Assembly: GCF_014651075.1 (NCBI RefSeq) | Contig: NZ_BMWE01000016.1 | Location: 62,001 to 126,000, forward strand | Reading direction: 5' to 3' | DNA from: Streptomyces djakartensis | GTDB lineage: Bacteria > Actinomycetota > Actinomycetes > Streptomycetales > Streptomycetaceae | Length of the DNA stretch: 64,000 bases | Shown: positions 24,400 to 35,201 of the stretch, one piece after another | Position numbering within the stretch: the first letter of the stretch is position 1 | Layout: each line of letters opens with the position of its first letter | Notes under the pieces: generated by a model | The model's database searches: none | What the model saw: the letters and a program-made list of their open reading frames with translations, nothing else | What the model was told of the DNA's origin: nothing | Made by a program: the position numbers and the translations under genes

Positions 24400-24843
24400 G
24401 TGAGCAGCAGACCCGCCCCGGCGCAGCGCCTGCACGATCTCGCCCGCCTGCGCCGGGTCAAGGACCGGATCGACCGGGAGTACGCGCAGCCCCTGGACGT
24501 GGAGGCGCTGGCCCGGGGGGTGCACATGTCGGCCGGGCACCTCAGCCGCGCGTTCAAGCTCGCCTACGGGGAATCGCCCTACAGCTATCTCATGACCCGG
24601 CGCATCGAGCGCGCGATGGCGCTGCTTCGCCGTGGCGACCTCAGCGTCACCGAGGTGTGCTTCGAGGTCGGCTGCTCTTCCCTCGGCACGTTCAGCACGC
24701 GTTTCACCGAGCTGGTCGGTATGCCGCCCAGTGCCTACCGGCGCGCGGCGAACCAGGCCACGGCGGGAATCCCGTCCTGCGTGTCGAAGCAGGTGACGAG
24801 ACCGGTCAGGAATCGAGAAGCGCCCGCCCCGGGCCGGAACTAG
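24400..24843 (+). CDS. AraC family transcriptional regulator (short, DNA-binding domain only)
   Basis: A 147-residue protein that is nearly all AraC DNA-binding domain: first helix-turn-helix 'PLDVEALARGVHMSAGHLSRAFKLAYGESPYSYL', second 'DLSVTEVCFEVGCSSLGTFSTRFTELVGMPPSAYRR'. There is no separate ligand domain. GTG at 24400 is chosen (M-S-S-R-P-A-P-A-Q-R); an ATG 30 nt upstream is possible. No Shine-Dalgarno is seen, so translation may be leaderless. The stop lies 10 bp before the VOC gene, suggesting one unit with it and the downstream ATPase. Confidence 0.88.
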   Translation: MSSRPAPAQRLHDLARLRRVKDRIDREYAQPLDVEALARGVHMSAGHLSRAFKLAYGESPYSYLMTRRIERAMALLRRGDLSVTEVCFEVGCSSLGTFSTRFTELVGMPPSAYRRAANQATAGIPSCVSKQVTRPVRNREAPAPGRN

Positions 24844-24853
24844 CGTGATGGCC

Positions 24854-25273
24854 ATGGACCTCACCATTCACGCCAGTTTCCTTCCGCACGACGACCCGGA
24901 CGCCGCCCTGGCCTTCTACCGCGACACCCTCGGCTTCGAAGTCCGCAACGACGTCGGGTTCAAGGGGATGCGCTGGATCACCGTCGGCCCCGCCGGCCAG
25001 CCGGAGACCAGCATCGTCCTGCATCCGCCGGCCGCCGACCCCGGTGTCACCGAGGACGAGCGCAAGACCATCGCCGAGATGATGGCCAAGGGCACCTACG
25101 CCAGCCTCGTTCTCGCCACGCCCGACGTCGACGGCACCTTCGAGCGGGTACAGGCGGGCGACGCCGAGGTGGTCCAGGAGCCCATGGACCAGCCCTACGG
25201 GGTGCGCGACTGCGCTTTCCGCGACCCCGCGGGCAACATGATCCGCATTCAGGAGCGCAAGCCGACTCAGTAG
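24854..25273 (+). CDS. VOC family protein (glyoxalase/resistance fold)
   Basis: A 139-residue VOC domain: 'ASFLPHDDPDAALAFYRDTLGFEVRNDVGFKGMRWITVGP' at the start, 'YASLVLATPDVDGTFERV' in the second half and 'CAFRDPAGNMIRIQERKP' at the end, with the E of 'IRIQE' in the metal-ligand position. It is likely a binding or glyoxalase-like enzyme. It lies between an AraC regulator (10 bp) and a UvrA-like ATPase (75 bp), an arrangement consistent with a chemical-stress or drug-response operon; that is inference. Confidence 0.88.
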   Translation: MDLTIHASFLPHDDPDAALAFYRDTLGFEVRNDVGFKGMRWITVGPAGQPETSIVLHPPAADPGVTEDERKTIAEMMAKGTYASLVLATPDVDGTFERVQAGDAEVVQEPMDQPYGVRDCAFRDPAGNMIRIQERKPTQ

Positions 25274-25348
25274 GCGCGAGCCCACCCAGCAGCAGTCCCG
25301 CTGACCGACGCACCGCCCGAGCCGGGTTCGTAGAAGAGAGGGAGACCG

Positions 25349-27742
<2,394 letters not shown>

Positions 27743-27851
27743 GCGAGGCTCCGGAACCGCCAATTACGGACATAGCGGGAGCAAAAGTGAATAGCGTGAC
27801 GACTCACGGGGCACTCCGTTCCCTGGAACCCCACAGAGAACGGAGCCGCAG

Positions 27852-28127
27852 ATGATCATCAAGAAGATGCACGAGATGGGCGTCCGCAGCGAGCACGCCT
27901 ACATGGCCGCCGTGGCCTCCGTCGGTTTGAGCGTCGTCGCCTGGGTGGGCTCGCTGAAGATGGAGCACGGCACCGGCCTCGCCCGCGCCGACCGCTGGGG
28001 CATCTTCGTGGGCGAGTGGGCCCCGACGTTCTTCGGCCTCGGTCTCGCCCTGTCCCACTACGAACAGCAGGACGGCACCCTCACCGCCGACGTCCACGAG
28101 TTCCGGCAGCCGCGGAAAGCCGGCTGA
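27852..28127 (+). CDS. Small two-helix membrane protein
   Basis: A 91-residue protein with two hydrophobic segments, 'AYMAAVASVGLSVVAWVG' and 'GIFVGEWAPTFFGLGLAL', and a soluble C-terminal tail. GGAG lies 6 nt before the ATG at 27852. I recall similar conserved hypothetical proteins in Streptomyces but no function. A possible promoter region lies in the AT-richer gap upstream (about 27760-27800). It is independent of the UvrA-like gene, 109 bp away. Confidence 0.72.
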   Translation: MIIKKMHEMGVRSEHAYMAAVASVGLSVVAWVGSLKMEHGTGLARADRWGIFVGEWAPTFFGLGLALSHYEQQDGTLTADVHEFRQPRKAG

Positions 28128-28177
28128 ACGGCCCACTCCGGCGAGCCCGCGGCACCGTGGGCGCGCACCCTGGTGCC

Positions 28178-28393
28178 ATGGCGTCCGTGAAACCCGTCGT
28201 GGTCCACCCGCCCGCCGCGGACGGCGGCCGGCGGGTCAGCGTGGACGGCCGGTTTCTCGGGATCGCGTACGGTTTGCTGGACGTCGCCGAGTTCCTGCGG
28301 AGGGCGGGCATCGAGGACGCGGACGAGGCGTACGCGGCGGCGTCGGGGCTGATCGAGTGGCGCGGCGGCGGGCCCGGCACCTGGGGCCGCTGA
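28178..28393 (+). CDS. Small hypothetical protein
   Basis: A 71-residue soluble protein, 'VVVHPPAADGGRRVSVDGRF' then 'GIAYGLLDVAEFLRRAGIEDADEAYAAASGLIEWRGGGPGTWGR'. Its codon use is like that of neighbouring genes and it has a helical, acidic core. ATG at 28178 has no clear Shine-Dalgarno. It may be translated from a short leader. I do not recognise a family. Confidence 0.55.
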   Translation: MASVKPVVVHPPAADGGRRVSVDGRFLGIAYGLLDVAEFLRRAGIEDADEAYAAASGLIEWRGGGPGTWGR

Positions 28394-28469
28394 CTCCGCG
28401 TGACGGTGCCGCTTCCCCCGGATGGACCAGTCGCGTGACCCCGGGGCGCCTTTCGCAGTTGTGCCGAGC

Positions 28470-28688
28470 ATGAAGAAGCGCAGCATGCTCGCCATCGCCT
28501 CCCTCGCCACCGGCTTCGTCGTCGCGGCGGTCACTCCTTCGCATGCCGTCGGAGAGGGCCTCGGCCCCATCAGCGTGGACGACACCCTCAAGACGCTCGA
28601 CCAGACCGTCGCCAAGGACGGCCTCTCCGTGGCCAAGAAGGACGGCGTCAAGAGGGCCACCAAGAAGGTGGCGAAGAAGAAGGGCTGA
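28470..28688 (+). CDS. Small secreted protein with Lys-rich tail
   Basis: A 72-residue protein with a clear signal peptide, 'MKKRSMLAIASLATGFVVAA' then 'VTPSHA', cleaved after Ala, and a mature part of about 46 residues ending in the basic run 'KRATKKVAKKKG'. The mature core is acidic ('VDDTLKTLDQTVAKDG'). A longer frame starts at 28422 but the signal-peptide start is at 28470. Function unknown; the basic tail could bind the cell wall or nucleic acid. Confidence 0.65.
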   Translation: MKKRSMLAIASLATGFVVAAVTPSHAVGEGLGPISVDDTLKTLDQTVAKDGLSVAKKDGVKRATKKVAKKKG

Positions 28689-28713
28689 CGATCCGCTCCG
28701 GTTCCGGGCCCAC

Positions 28714-28751
28714 GGCGTCGGCGCTTCCCGCGTGAGGGGAGCGCCGGCGCC
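28714..28751. terminator. Hairpin terminator after the small secreted protein gene
   Basis: Arms 28714-28729 (GGCGTCGGCGCTTCCC) and 28736-28751 pair over 16 positions with two G-U-type mismatches and a six-base loop, followed by GTTGTC. It lies 25 bp past the 28688 stop and before the kinase-Nudix gene. Confidence 0.7.
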
Positions 28752-28836
28752 GTTGTCATGCGCCCTCAACTGGACCTGGTTTCCGTGGCAGGGTGGAGCG
28801 GGCAAGCCTCAGGGGGCCAACAGCAGAGGGGGACCT

Positions 28837-29880
28837 GTGACCGTCGTCTGGATCAACGGCGCGTTCGGTGCGGGGAAGACCACCACCGCACGGGAACTGA
28901 TCGAACTGATCCCGAACAGCACGCTCTTCGACCCGGAGGTCATCGGCGGTGCGCTCGCCCACCTGCTGCCACCCAAACACCTCGCCGCGGTCGGTGACTT
29001 CCAGGACCTGCCGATCTGGCGACGGCTCGTGATCGACACCGCGGCCGCGATGCTCGCGGAGCTGGGCGGAACCCTGGTGGTCCCCATGACCCTGTTGCGT
29101 CAGGAGTACCGCGACGAGATCTTCGGCGGTCTGGCCGCCCGCAGGATCGAAGTCAGTCATATCCTGCTCACTCCGGCCGAAACGATCCTGCGGGAACGTA
29201 TAGCGGGCCGCGAGGTACCACCCGACCTTCCCGACGGCGAGGCGCGAATACGTCAGTGGTCCTTCGACCACATCGAGCCGTACCGCGCGGCCCTCGCCTC
29301 CTGGCTCACCGCCGACGCCCACCCGGTCGACACCAGCGACCTCACGCCGTACCAGGCCGCCGCCCGTATCGCCGAGGCCGTGAGCAACGGCTCCGTGCCC
29401 GCCTGCGACATCGTGCAGACCCCCGAGCCCACCGCCGAGACAGTCGCCGCCGGTGTGCTCCTCTTCGACGAGCGGAACCGCGTGCTGCTCGTCGACCCCA
29501 CGTACAAGCCCGGCTGGGAGTTCCCCGGCGGGGTCGTCGAGCCCGGTGAGGCGCCCGCGCGTGCCGGGGTGCGGGAGGTCGCAGAGGAGACCGGTATCCG
29601 CCTCGACGAGCCGCCGACCCTGCTCGTCGTCGACTGGGAACGCCCCGCACCCCCCGGATTCGGCGGTCTGCGGCTCCTCTTCGACGGCGGCCTCCTCGAC
29701 TCCGCGGACGCCGGACGGCTGGTGCTGCCCGGGCCGGAGCTGCGCGACTGGCGGTTCGTCACCGAGGAGGAGGCGGCCGAACTGCTGCCCCCGGTGCGCT
29801 ACGAGCGGTTGCGCTGGGCGCTGCGGGCACGCGAACGCGGGGCGGCGATCTATCTGGAAGCCGGAGTACCGGTCGGCTGA
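28837..29880 (+). CDS. P-loop kinase-like / Nudix hydrolase fusion
   Basis: A 347-residue two-domain protein. Residues 1-185 form a P-loop NTPase with Walker A 'GAFGAGKT' at 8-15 and a kinase-like lid ('ETILRERIAGREVPPDLP'). Residues 200-340 form a Nudix domain with the complete Nudix box at about 232-254 (G-x5-E-x7-R-E-V-A-E-E-T-G-I). The first domain resembles AAA-type nucleoside or aminoglycoside kinases, the second a pyrophosphohydrolase. GGGGGA precedes the GTG at 28837. Substrates are unknown; it could act on one nucleotide-linked molecule in two steps. Confidence 0.88.
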   Translation: MTVVWINGAFGAGKTTTARELIELIPNSTLFDPEVIGGALAHLLPPKHLAAVGDFQDLPIWRRLVIDTAAAMLAELGGTLVVPMTLLRQEYRDEIFGGLAARRIEVSHILLTPAETILRERIAGREVPPDLPDGEARIRQWSFDHIEPYRAALASWLTADAHPVDTSDLTPYQAAARIAEAVSNGSVPACDIVQTPEPTAETVAAGVLLFDERNRVLLVDPTYKPGWEFPGGVVEPGEAPARAGVREVAEETGIRLDEPPTLLVVDWERPAPPGFGGLRLLFDGGLLDSADAGRLVLPGPELRDWRFVTEEEAAELLPPVRYERLRWALRARERGAAIYLEAGVPVG

Positions 29881-30185
29881 AGCCGGCCCGTCCGAAGTGC
29901 ACTTTACCCGGGGTGGGGGATTCAGAAGGAGAAGCAAGAGGAAACGGCGCCGCAGTCACCGCCAATCGCTGCCCAAGGAATCCCCCGCACTCCTTCAGGC
30001 TCCGGGTAATCACATTCCCAGCCCGCGTCAACACTCCTCCATGACGGCAAACAATCCCTTTCCCGGCCCCTGCTCGCCTTGACCGGACTCAAGTGCCATT
30101 GCGAAAGTCCGCAATGTCTCACGGCGGCGTTCACGACCGCCGATCAATTTCCTTGCCCCAGGGGCAGATCCGGGATGTCAGTACG
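29881..30185. other. 305-bp gap ahead of the peptide ABC importer
   Basis: No protein gene or tRNA is visible. The segment is less GC-rich than its surroundings. It holds an inverted repeat ATTGCG-AAAGTC-CGCAAT (30098-30115) and a TTGACC hexamer at 30079-30084 without a convincing partner -10. It probably contains the importer promoter and its regulatory sites. Confidence 0.5.
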
Positions 30186-31217
30186 ATGACCACGCAACAC
30201 CAGCCGGTCGACACCGGTGGCGGCACCGCGCCGCCGACCGAGCCGCCGACACAGGATTCCAGACCCGGCGGCCCGGTCGTCGCCGGGCGTTCACCGGCCC
30301 GGATGGCCTGGAAGCGGATCAGGCGGGACAAGGTCACCACCGTCGCCCTGGTGGCCACCCTCCTGTTCATCGCGGTCGCACTGCTCGCTCCGGTCCTCAC
30401 CTCGCTGACCGGCTGGGGACCGATCACCCCCGACAACAAGGCGATCAACCCGGACACGGGCAACTTCCCCTACGGGTCGCTGGGCGGCATCGGCGCGGAG
30501 CATCTCCTCGGCGTGGAACCGGGCACGGGCTACGACCTCTTCGCCCGCGTCGTCTACGGCCTGCGCACTTCCCTCTACGTGGGCTTCGCCTCGGCCGTGC
30601 TCTCCACGGCCGTCGGTGTCGTGGCGGGGCTCGCGGCCGGCTACTTCGGCGGCTGGGTCGACTCCCTGCTGTCCCGGGTCATGGACGTGATGCTGGCGTT
30701 TCCGCAGCTGCTGTTCATCATCGCGCTCACCCCGGTCATCCAGAACGCGCTGCAGACCGACAGCCACGGCGGCACGGACGAGAACCTCCGCCTGCTCGTG
30801 CTGGTCCTGAACATCGCGGTGTTCGCGTGGGCCTACACGGCCCGCCTGGTGCGCGGACAGGTACTGTCCCTGCGCGAGCGGGAGTTCGTCGACGCCGCCC
30901 GGCTGATGAGCGCAGGCCGGCGGCACATCCTCTTCCGGCAGCTGCTGCCCAACCTGTGGGCGCCGGTCCTCATCTCCTTCGCGCTCGCCGTCCCGCAGAA
31001 CATCACCACCGAGGCGGCCCTGTCGTATCTGGGCGTCGGTGTCATCCCGCCCAGCCCCGACTGGGGAGCGCTGCTGTCGGACGCCTCCCAGTTCTTCCTG
31101 CAGGACCCGATGTACCTCTTCGTGCCCGGCATCCTGCTCCTCCTCCTGGTCCTGGCGCTCAACCTCCTCGGGGACGGCGTCCGGGACGCCCTGGACCCCC
31201 GTGCCAGGCGCGGCTGA
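30186..31217 (+). CDS. Peptide-type ABC transporter permease (DppC/OppC family)
   Basis: A 343-residue inner-membrane permease with a disordered N-tail and about six helices. The EAA-loop region 'REREFVDAARLMSAGRRHILFRQLLPN' marks the cytoplasmic contact with the ATPase, and 'TEAALSYLGVGVIPPSPDWGALL' is typical of the DppC/OppC half. The ATG at 30186 (M-T-T-Q-H-Q) is chosen. It is the first of five genes in one direction: permease, binding protein, permease and two ATPases. Confidence 0.93.
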   Translation: MTTQHQPVDTGGGTAPPTEPPTQDSRPGGPVVAGRSPARMAWKRIRRDKVTTVALVATLLFIAVALLAPVLTSLTGWGPITPDNKAINPDTGNFPYGSLGGIGAEHLLGVEPGTGYDLFARVVYGLRTSLYVGFASAVLSTAVGVVAGLAAGYFGGWVDSLLSRVMDVMLAFPQLLFIIALTPVIQNALQTDSHGGTDENLRLLVLVLNIAVFAWAYTARLVRGQVLSLREREFVDAARLMSAGRRHILFRQLLPNLWAPVLISFALAVPQNITTEAALSYLGVGVIPPSPDWGALLSDASQFFLQDPMYLFVPGILLLLLVLALNLLGDGVRDALDPRARRG

Positions 31218-31291
31218 CAAGCACCCCCGAGTGTCGGCCCGGCGGTCCCACCAACGGCCGCCTCGCCCGTAGCAAGAACGGAGTTTCCCCA

Positions 31292-32977
31292 ATGACGCGC
31301 ACACCGCGCACCACGCGCAGATCGCGCACGGTCGCTCTCTCGGCAACCGCCGTGGTGATCGCCCTCGGAGCCACCGCATGCGCAGGGCCCTCCAGCGGCA
31401 GCGGCAGCGGCGCTCCCGGCAAGGGCGGCACGCTGACCATCCTGGACAAGGCGGACTTCGACCACCTCGACCCCCAGCGCGTCTACACGACCGAGGGCTC
31501 GAGCATGGATGAGGAGATCGTCCGCACCCTCACCGGCTGGGACGAGACGGGTCCGAAGCCGAAGCTGGTGGGCGACCTGGCGACCGACACAGGAACGCCC
31601 AGCAAGGGCGCCACGGTGTGGACCTTCCACCTGCGGCACGGCGTCAAATACCAGGACGGCACCGAGGTCACCGCACCGGACGTCAAGTACGGCGTCGAGC
31701 GGTTCTTCTCCTCCGACATCAACGGCGGCCCGCCCTACGCCTCCCAGTGGCTCGTCGGCGGCGCCGACTACAAGGGCCCCTACCAGGGCAAGGAACTCGG
31801 CTCCATCCGGACGCCGGACATGTACACCATCGTCTTCCACCTGAACCAGCCGGTGGCCGACTTCAACGAGACCACCGCGATGCCGGGCTGGTCCGCCGTG
31901 CCCAAGGCCCATGACACCGGCTCGACGTACGACACCAAGGTCTGGTCCGACGGCCCGTACATGATCAAGTCGTACACAAAGAACAAGGAACTGATCCTCA
32001 CCCGCAACACGCACTGGTCCCAGTCGACCGACCCGATCCGGCAGCAGAACGTCGACGAGATGGACGTCGAGTTCGGCCAGGACGAGGCAGCCATCGACCA
32101 GCAGATCAAGGCCGACGCCGGCACCGCGCGGACCTCGATCCAGCAGTGGCCGATCGCGGGCTCCGACCTGGCCCAGCTGGCAGGCGACCCCTCGCTGAAG
32201 AGCCGTTACTACAAGATCCCCGCGCCCGGCATCAACTACCTGGCCATCAACACCACCCGCGTCAAGGACCTGAAGGTCCGCCAGGCGATCGAGTACGCCA
32301 TCGACAAGACCACGGTCCGCGGTGCCTTCGGCGGCTCGGCGTACGGCGACTACGCCACCACGATGCTGAGCCCCGGCATCGGCGGATACCGGAAGTTCAA
32401 CCTGTACAGCGCCAATCCGGCGGGCAACCTCGCCAAGGCCAAGGAGCTGATGCAGCAGGCCGGCAACCCGAGGCCGGCCATGTCGATCGCCGTGGAGAAC
32501 ACCCCCACCCAGGAGCACTTCGCCGACGCGGTGAAGACCGCGCTGGGGCGCATCGGCATCCACGTCAACATCTCCCCGATCGACGCTGCCGACTACTTCA
32601 GCACCGTCGACAACGTGAAGAACCAGTACGACCTGACCTGGGGCGACTGGATCGCCGACTGGCCGAACGCCTCCACCGTGCTGCCCACTCTCTTCGACGG
32701 CCGGCTCATCAAGAAGAACCCGCAGGCCAACCAGGATCTGTCGTACCTGAACGACCCGAAGGTCAACGCGCTGATCGACAAGGCCGCCGGGATGACGGAC
32801 GTCAAGCAGCGCAACGCCGCCTACGGGCAGATGGACCGGCAGATCCTCAAGGACGCCGCCGTGGTCCCGCTGACGTACATGAACTTCAGCGACATGTCCG
32901 GCTCCAAGGTCGGCGGGGTCATCCCCGACACGATCCTGGCCGAGCCGAGCCTGGTCCACGTCTACGTCAAGCATTGA
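31292..32977 (+). CDS. Extracellular solute-binding protein, family 5 (peptide-type), lipoprotein
   Basis: A 561-residue family-5 binding protein with a lipoprotein-like signal 'VVIALGATACAGPSSG' (Cys near residue 30; the box A-T-A-C is slightly atypical). The mature part shows 'LTILDKADFDHLDPQRVY', 'WTFHLRHGVKYQDGTEVTAPDVKYGVERFF', 'SDGPYMIKSYT' and 'VRQAIEYAIDKTTV'. It captures peptides or related solutes outside the membrane and delivers them to the two permeases of this operon. Its ATG follows AACGGAG at about 10 nt. The ligand is not readable. Confidence 0.93.
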   Translation: MTRTPRTTRRSRTVALSATAVVIALGATACAGPSSGSGSGAPGKGGTLTILDKADFDHLDPQRVYTTEGSSMDEEIVRTLTGWDETGPKPKLVGDLATDTGTPSKGATVWTFHLRHGVKYQDGTEVTAPDVKYGVERFFSSDINGGPPYASQWLVGGADYKGPYQGKELGSIRTPDMYTIVFHLNQPVADFNETTAMPGWSAVPKAHDTGSTYDTKVWSDGPYMIKSYTKNKELILTRNTHWSQSTDPIRQQNVDEMDVEFGQDEAAIDQQIKADAGTARTSIQQWPIAGSDLAQLAGDPSLKSRYYKIPAPGINYLAINTTRVKDLKVRQAIEYAIDKTTVRGAFGGSAYGDYATTMLSPGIGGYRKFNLYSANPAGNLAKAKELMQQAGNPRPAMSIAVENTPTQEHFADAVKTALGRIGIHVNISPIDAADYFSTVDNVKNQYDLTWGDWIADWPNASTVLPTLFDGRLIKKNPQANQDLSYLNDPKVNALIDKAAGMTDVKQRNAAYGQMDRQILKDAAVVPLTYMNFSDMSGSKVGGVIPDTILAEPSLVHVYVKH

Positions 32978-33052
32978 CGCACCTGTTCTTCAGCCCCGCC
33001 GGCGGCCCCGGCCGCCGGCGGGCATCCCACTCACGTCAGGTCCCGGCACCCC

Positions 33053-34045
33053 ATGTTTCGTTACCTCGTCAGACGCCTGCTGGCAGCGGCCCTGATCATG
33101 CTGGTGATCACCACGATCACCTTCTTCGTCTTCTTCGCGCTGCCGTCCGACCCCGCCCTCCTGGCCTGCGGGAAGACGTGCTCCCCCTCGCGCCTCGCGG
33201 AGATCAAGCACTCTCTGGGCCTGGACCAGGGCTACCTCACGCAGTACTGGGAGTTCCTCAAGGGGCTGTTCGCCGGCCGTGACTTCGGCGACCAGAGCGT
33301 GCGCATCCACTGCGGCGCGCCCTGCCTCGGTGTCTCCTTCCAGACCGACACCCCGGTCCTGACCACCCTGCTGTCGGACTTCCCGGCGGACCTCTCCCTC
33401 GGTCTGGGAGCCGCGGTGGCCTTCCTGGTCCTGGGCGTGGGCCTCGGCACCGTCGCCGCGGTGCGCAGGGGCAGGGCCGCCGACAAGGCGGCGGTCGGAC
33501 TGGCCCTGTTCGGCGTGTCGGTGCAGATCTACTTCATCGGCCTGCTGCTGCTGTACCTCTTCGTCGACAAGTTCCAGATCCTGCCGGCCTCCGGGTACAC
33601 CTCGATCACCGAGGACCCGGCCGGCTGGTTCAAGGGCCTGATCCTGCCGTGGACCACCCTGGTCATCGTCTACCTCGCGATGTACACCCGGCTCAGCCGC
33701 TCCTCCATGCTGGAGGTCTTCGCCGAGGACTACATGCGCACCGCCCGCGCCAAAGGCCTGCCGGCCGCCACCGTCGTCCTCAAGCACGGACTTCGCGCGG
33801 CCATCACCCCGATCATCACCATCTTCGGCATGGACGTCGGCTCCCTGATCGGCGGCTCAGCCGTCATCACCGAGTCGGTGTTCGGCATCAACGGCATCGG
33901 CAAACTCGCGGTCGACTCCGTGCAGAACTCCGATCTGCCGGTCATCCTCGGCACCACGCTCTTCGCCGCGAGCTTCGTCGTCCTCGCCAACGTCGTCGTC
34001 GACCTGGTGTACGGCCTCGTCGACCCGCGCGTGCGCCTCGCCTGA
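33053..34045 (+). CDS. Peptide-type ABC transporter permease (DppB/OppB family)
   Basis: A 330-residue permease starting 'MFRYLVRRLLAAALIMLVIT', the conserved DppB/OppB N-terminus, with six helices and the EAA loop 'EDYMRTARAKGLPAATVVLKHGLRAAITPIIT'. It pairs with the 30186 permease to form the channel. The periplasmic-side loop has two Cys-containing segments ('LACGKTCSPS' and 'HCGAPCLG') that could form disulfides, which are not universal in the family. It is 75 bp after the binding-protein gene and 26 bp before the first ATPase. Confidence 0.94.
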   Translation: MFRYLVRRLLAAALIMLVITTITFFVFFALPSDPALLACGKTCSPSRLAEIKHSLGLDQGYLTQYWEFLKGLFAGRDFGDQSVRIHCGAPCLGVSFQTDTPVLTTLLSDFPADLSLGLGAAVAFLVLGVGLGTVAAVRRGRAADKAAVGLALFGVSVQIYFIGLLLLYLFVDKFQILPASGYTSITEDPAGWFKGLILPWTTLVIVYLAMYTRLSRSSMLEVFAEDYMRTARAKGLPAATVVLKHGLRAAITPIITIFGMDVGSLIGGSAVITESVFGINGIGKLAVDSVQNSDLPVILGTTLFAASFVVLANVVVDLVYGLVDPRVRLA

Positions 34046-34071
34046 GCCCTTCCTCGTCCTTGGGAACAACC

Positions 34072-35175
34072 GTGTCCGTATCGACCTCACCGCGGCCCGC
34101 CGGCCTCGCGCCCGCGCCCGCACCCTTCCTCGACGTCCGTGACCTGAGGGTGCACTTCCCGACCGAGGACGGCCTCGTCAGTGCCGTCGACGGCGTCTCC
34201 TTCACCCTGGAGAAGGGCAGAACCCTCGGTATCGTCGGCGAGTCCGGATCCGGCAAGTCGGTGACATCACTGGCCCTGCTCGGACTGCACAAGGGCACCC
34301 GAGCCCAGGTGTCGGGCGAGATCTGGCTGGAGGGCAGGGAACTCGTCGCCCTGCCCGAGACGGAGATGCGCGCCCTGCGCGGCCGCACGGTCTCCATGAT
34401 CTTCCAGGACCCGCTGTCCGCGCTGCACCCCTTCTTCACGGTCGGCTCCCAGATCGCCGAGGCCTACCGCGTGCACCACAAGGTGTCCAAGAAGGAGGCC
34501 AGGGACCGCGCCGTGGAGATGCTGAGGCGGGTCGGCATCCCGCAGCCCGAACGCCGGGTCAGGGACTACCCGCACCAGTTCTCCGGCGGTATGCGCCAGC
34601 GCGCCATGATCGCCATGTCCCTGGTCTGCGACCCCGCCCTGCTCATCGCCGACGAACCCACCACCGCCCTGGACGTCACCGTCCAGGCGCAGATCCTGGA
34701 CCTGATCCGCGATCTGCGGGAGGAGTTCGGCTCCGCCGTCGTCATCATCACCCACGACCTCGGCGTGGTCAGCGACGTCGCCGACGACATCCTGGTGATG
34801 TACGGCGGTCGCCGCATCGAGTACGGCACCTCCCGCGAGGTGCTCACGCAACCCCAGCACCCCTACACCTGGGGCCTGCTGCAGTCGATGCCGCACCTCA
34901 CCGGCGACGTCGGCGAACGGCTGAACCCGATCCCCGGCACACCGCCGAGTCCGATCAACCGGCCGGACGGCTGTTCCTTCCACCCGCGCTGCGCCTGCAA
35001 GGGCTGGGTTCCTCAAGGGCGTTGCACCGTGGAACGGCCCGAGCTGCGCCCCGTCGCCGGCGCCGCGGGGCACTTCACCGCGTGCCATCTCACCGACGCG
35101 GCGAGGCAGGAGATCCGCGGCGGGACCGGCCTAACGGAAGAACGCGGTACCGGCACCACACGGGCCGCCCGGTGA
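34072..35175 (+). CDS. Peptide-type ABC transporter ATP-binding protein (DppD/OppD family)
   Basis: A 367-residue ATPase: Walker A 'GESGSGKSV', Q-loop 'MIFQDPLSALHPF', signature 'FSGGMRQR', Walker B 'LLIADEPTTALD' and the H-loop 'ITHDLGVV'. The oligopeptide-type C-terminus has Cys residues in 'CSFHPRCACKGWVPQGRC', which may bind an Fe-S cluster or zinc as in the family. GTG at 34072 (M-S-V-S-T-S-P) is preferred over a start inside the permease gene. It works with the next ATPase as a heterodimer. Confidence 0.94.
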   Translation: MSVSTSPRPAGLAPAPAPFLDVRDLRVHFPTEDGLVSAVDGVSFTLEKGRTLGIVGESGSGKSVTSLALLGLHKGTRAQVSGEIWLEGRELVALPETEMRALRGRTVSMIFQDPLSALHPFFTVGSQIAEAYRVHHKVSKKEARDRAVEMLRRVGIPQPERRVRDYPHQFSGGMRQRAMIAMSLVCDPALLIADEPTTALDVTVQAQILDLIRDLREEFGSAVVIITHDLGVVSDVADDILVMYGGRRIEYGTSREVLTQPQHPYTWGLLQSMPHLTGDVGERLNPIPGTPPSPINRPDGCSFHPRCACKGWVPQGRCTVERPELRPVAGAAGHFTACHLTDAARQEIRGGTGLTEERGTGTTRAAR

Positions 35176-35201
35176 CGGCGGCGGACGAAAGGAAACACGC
35201 C

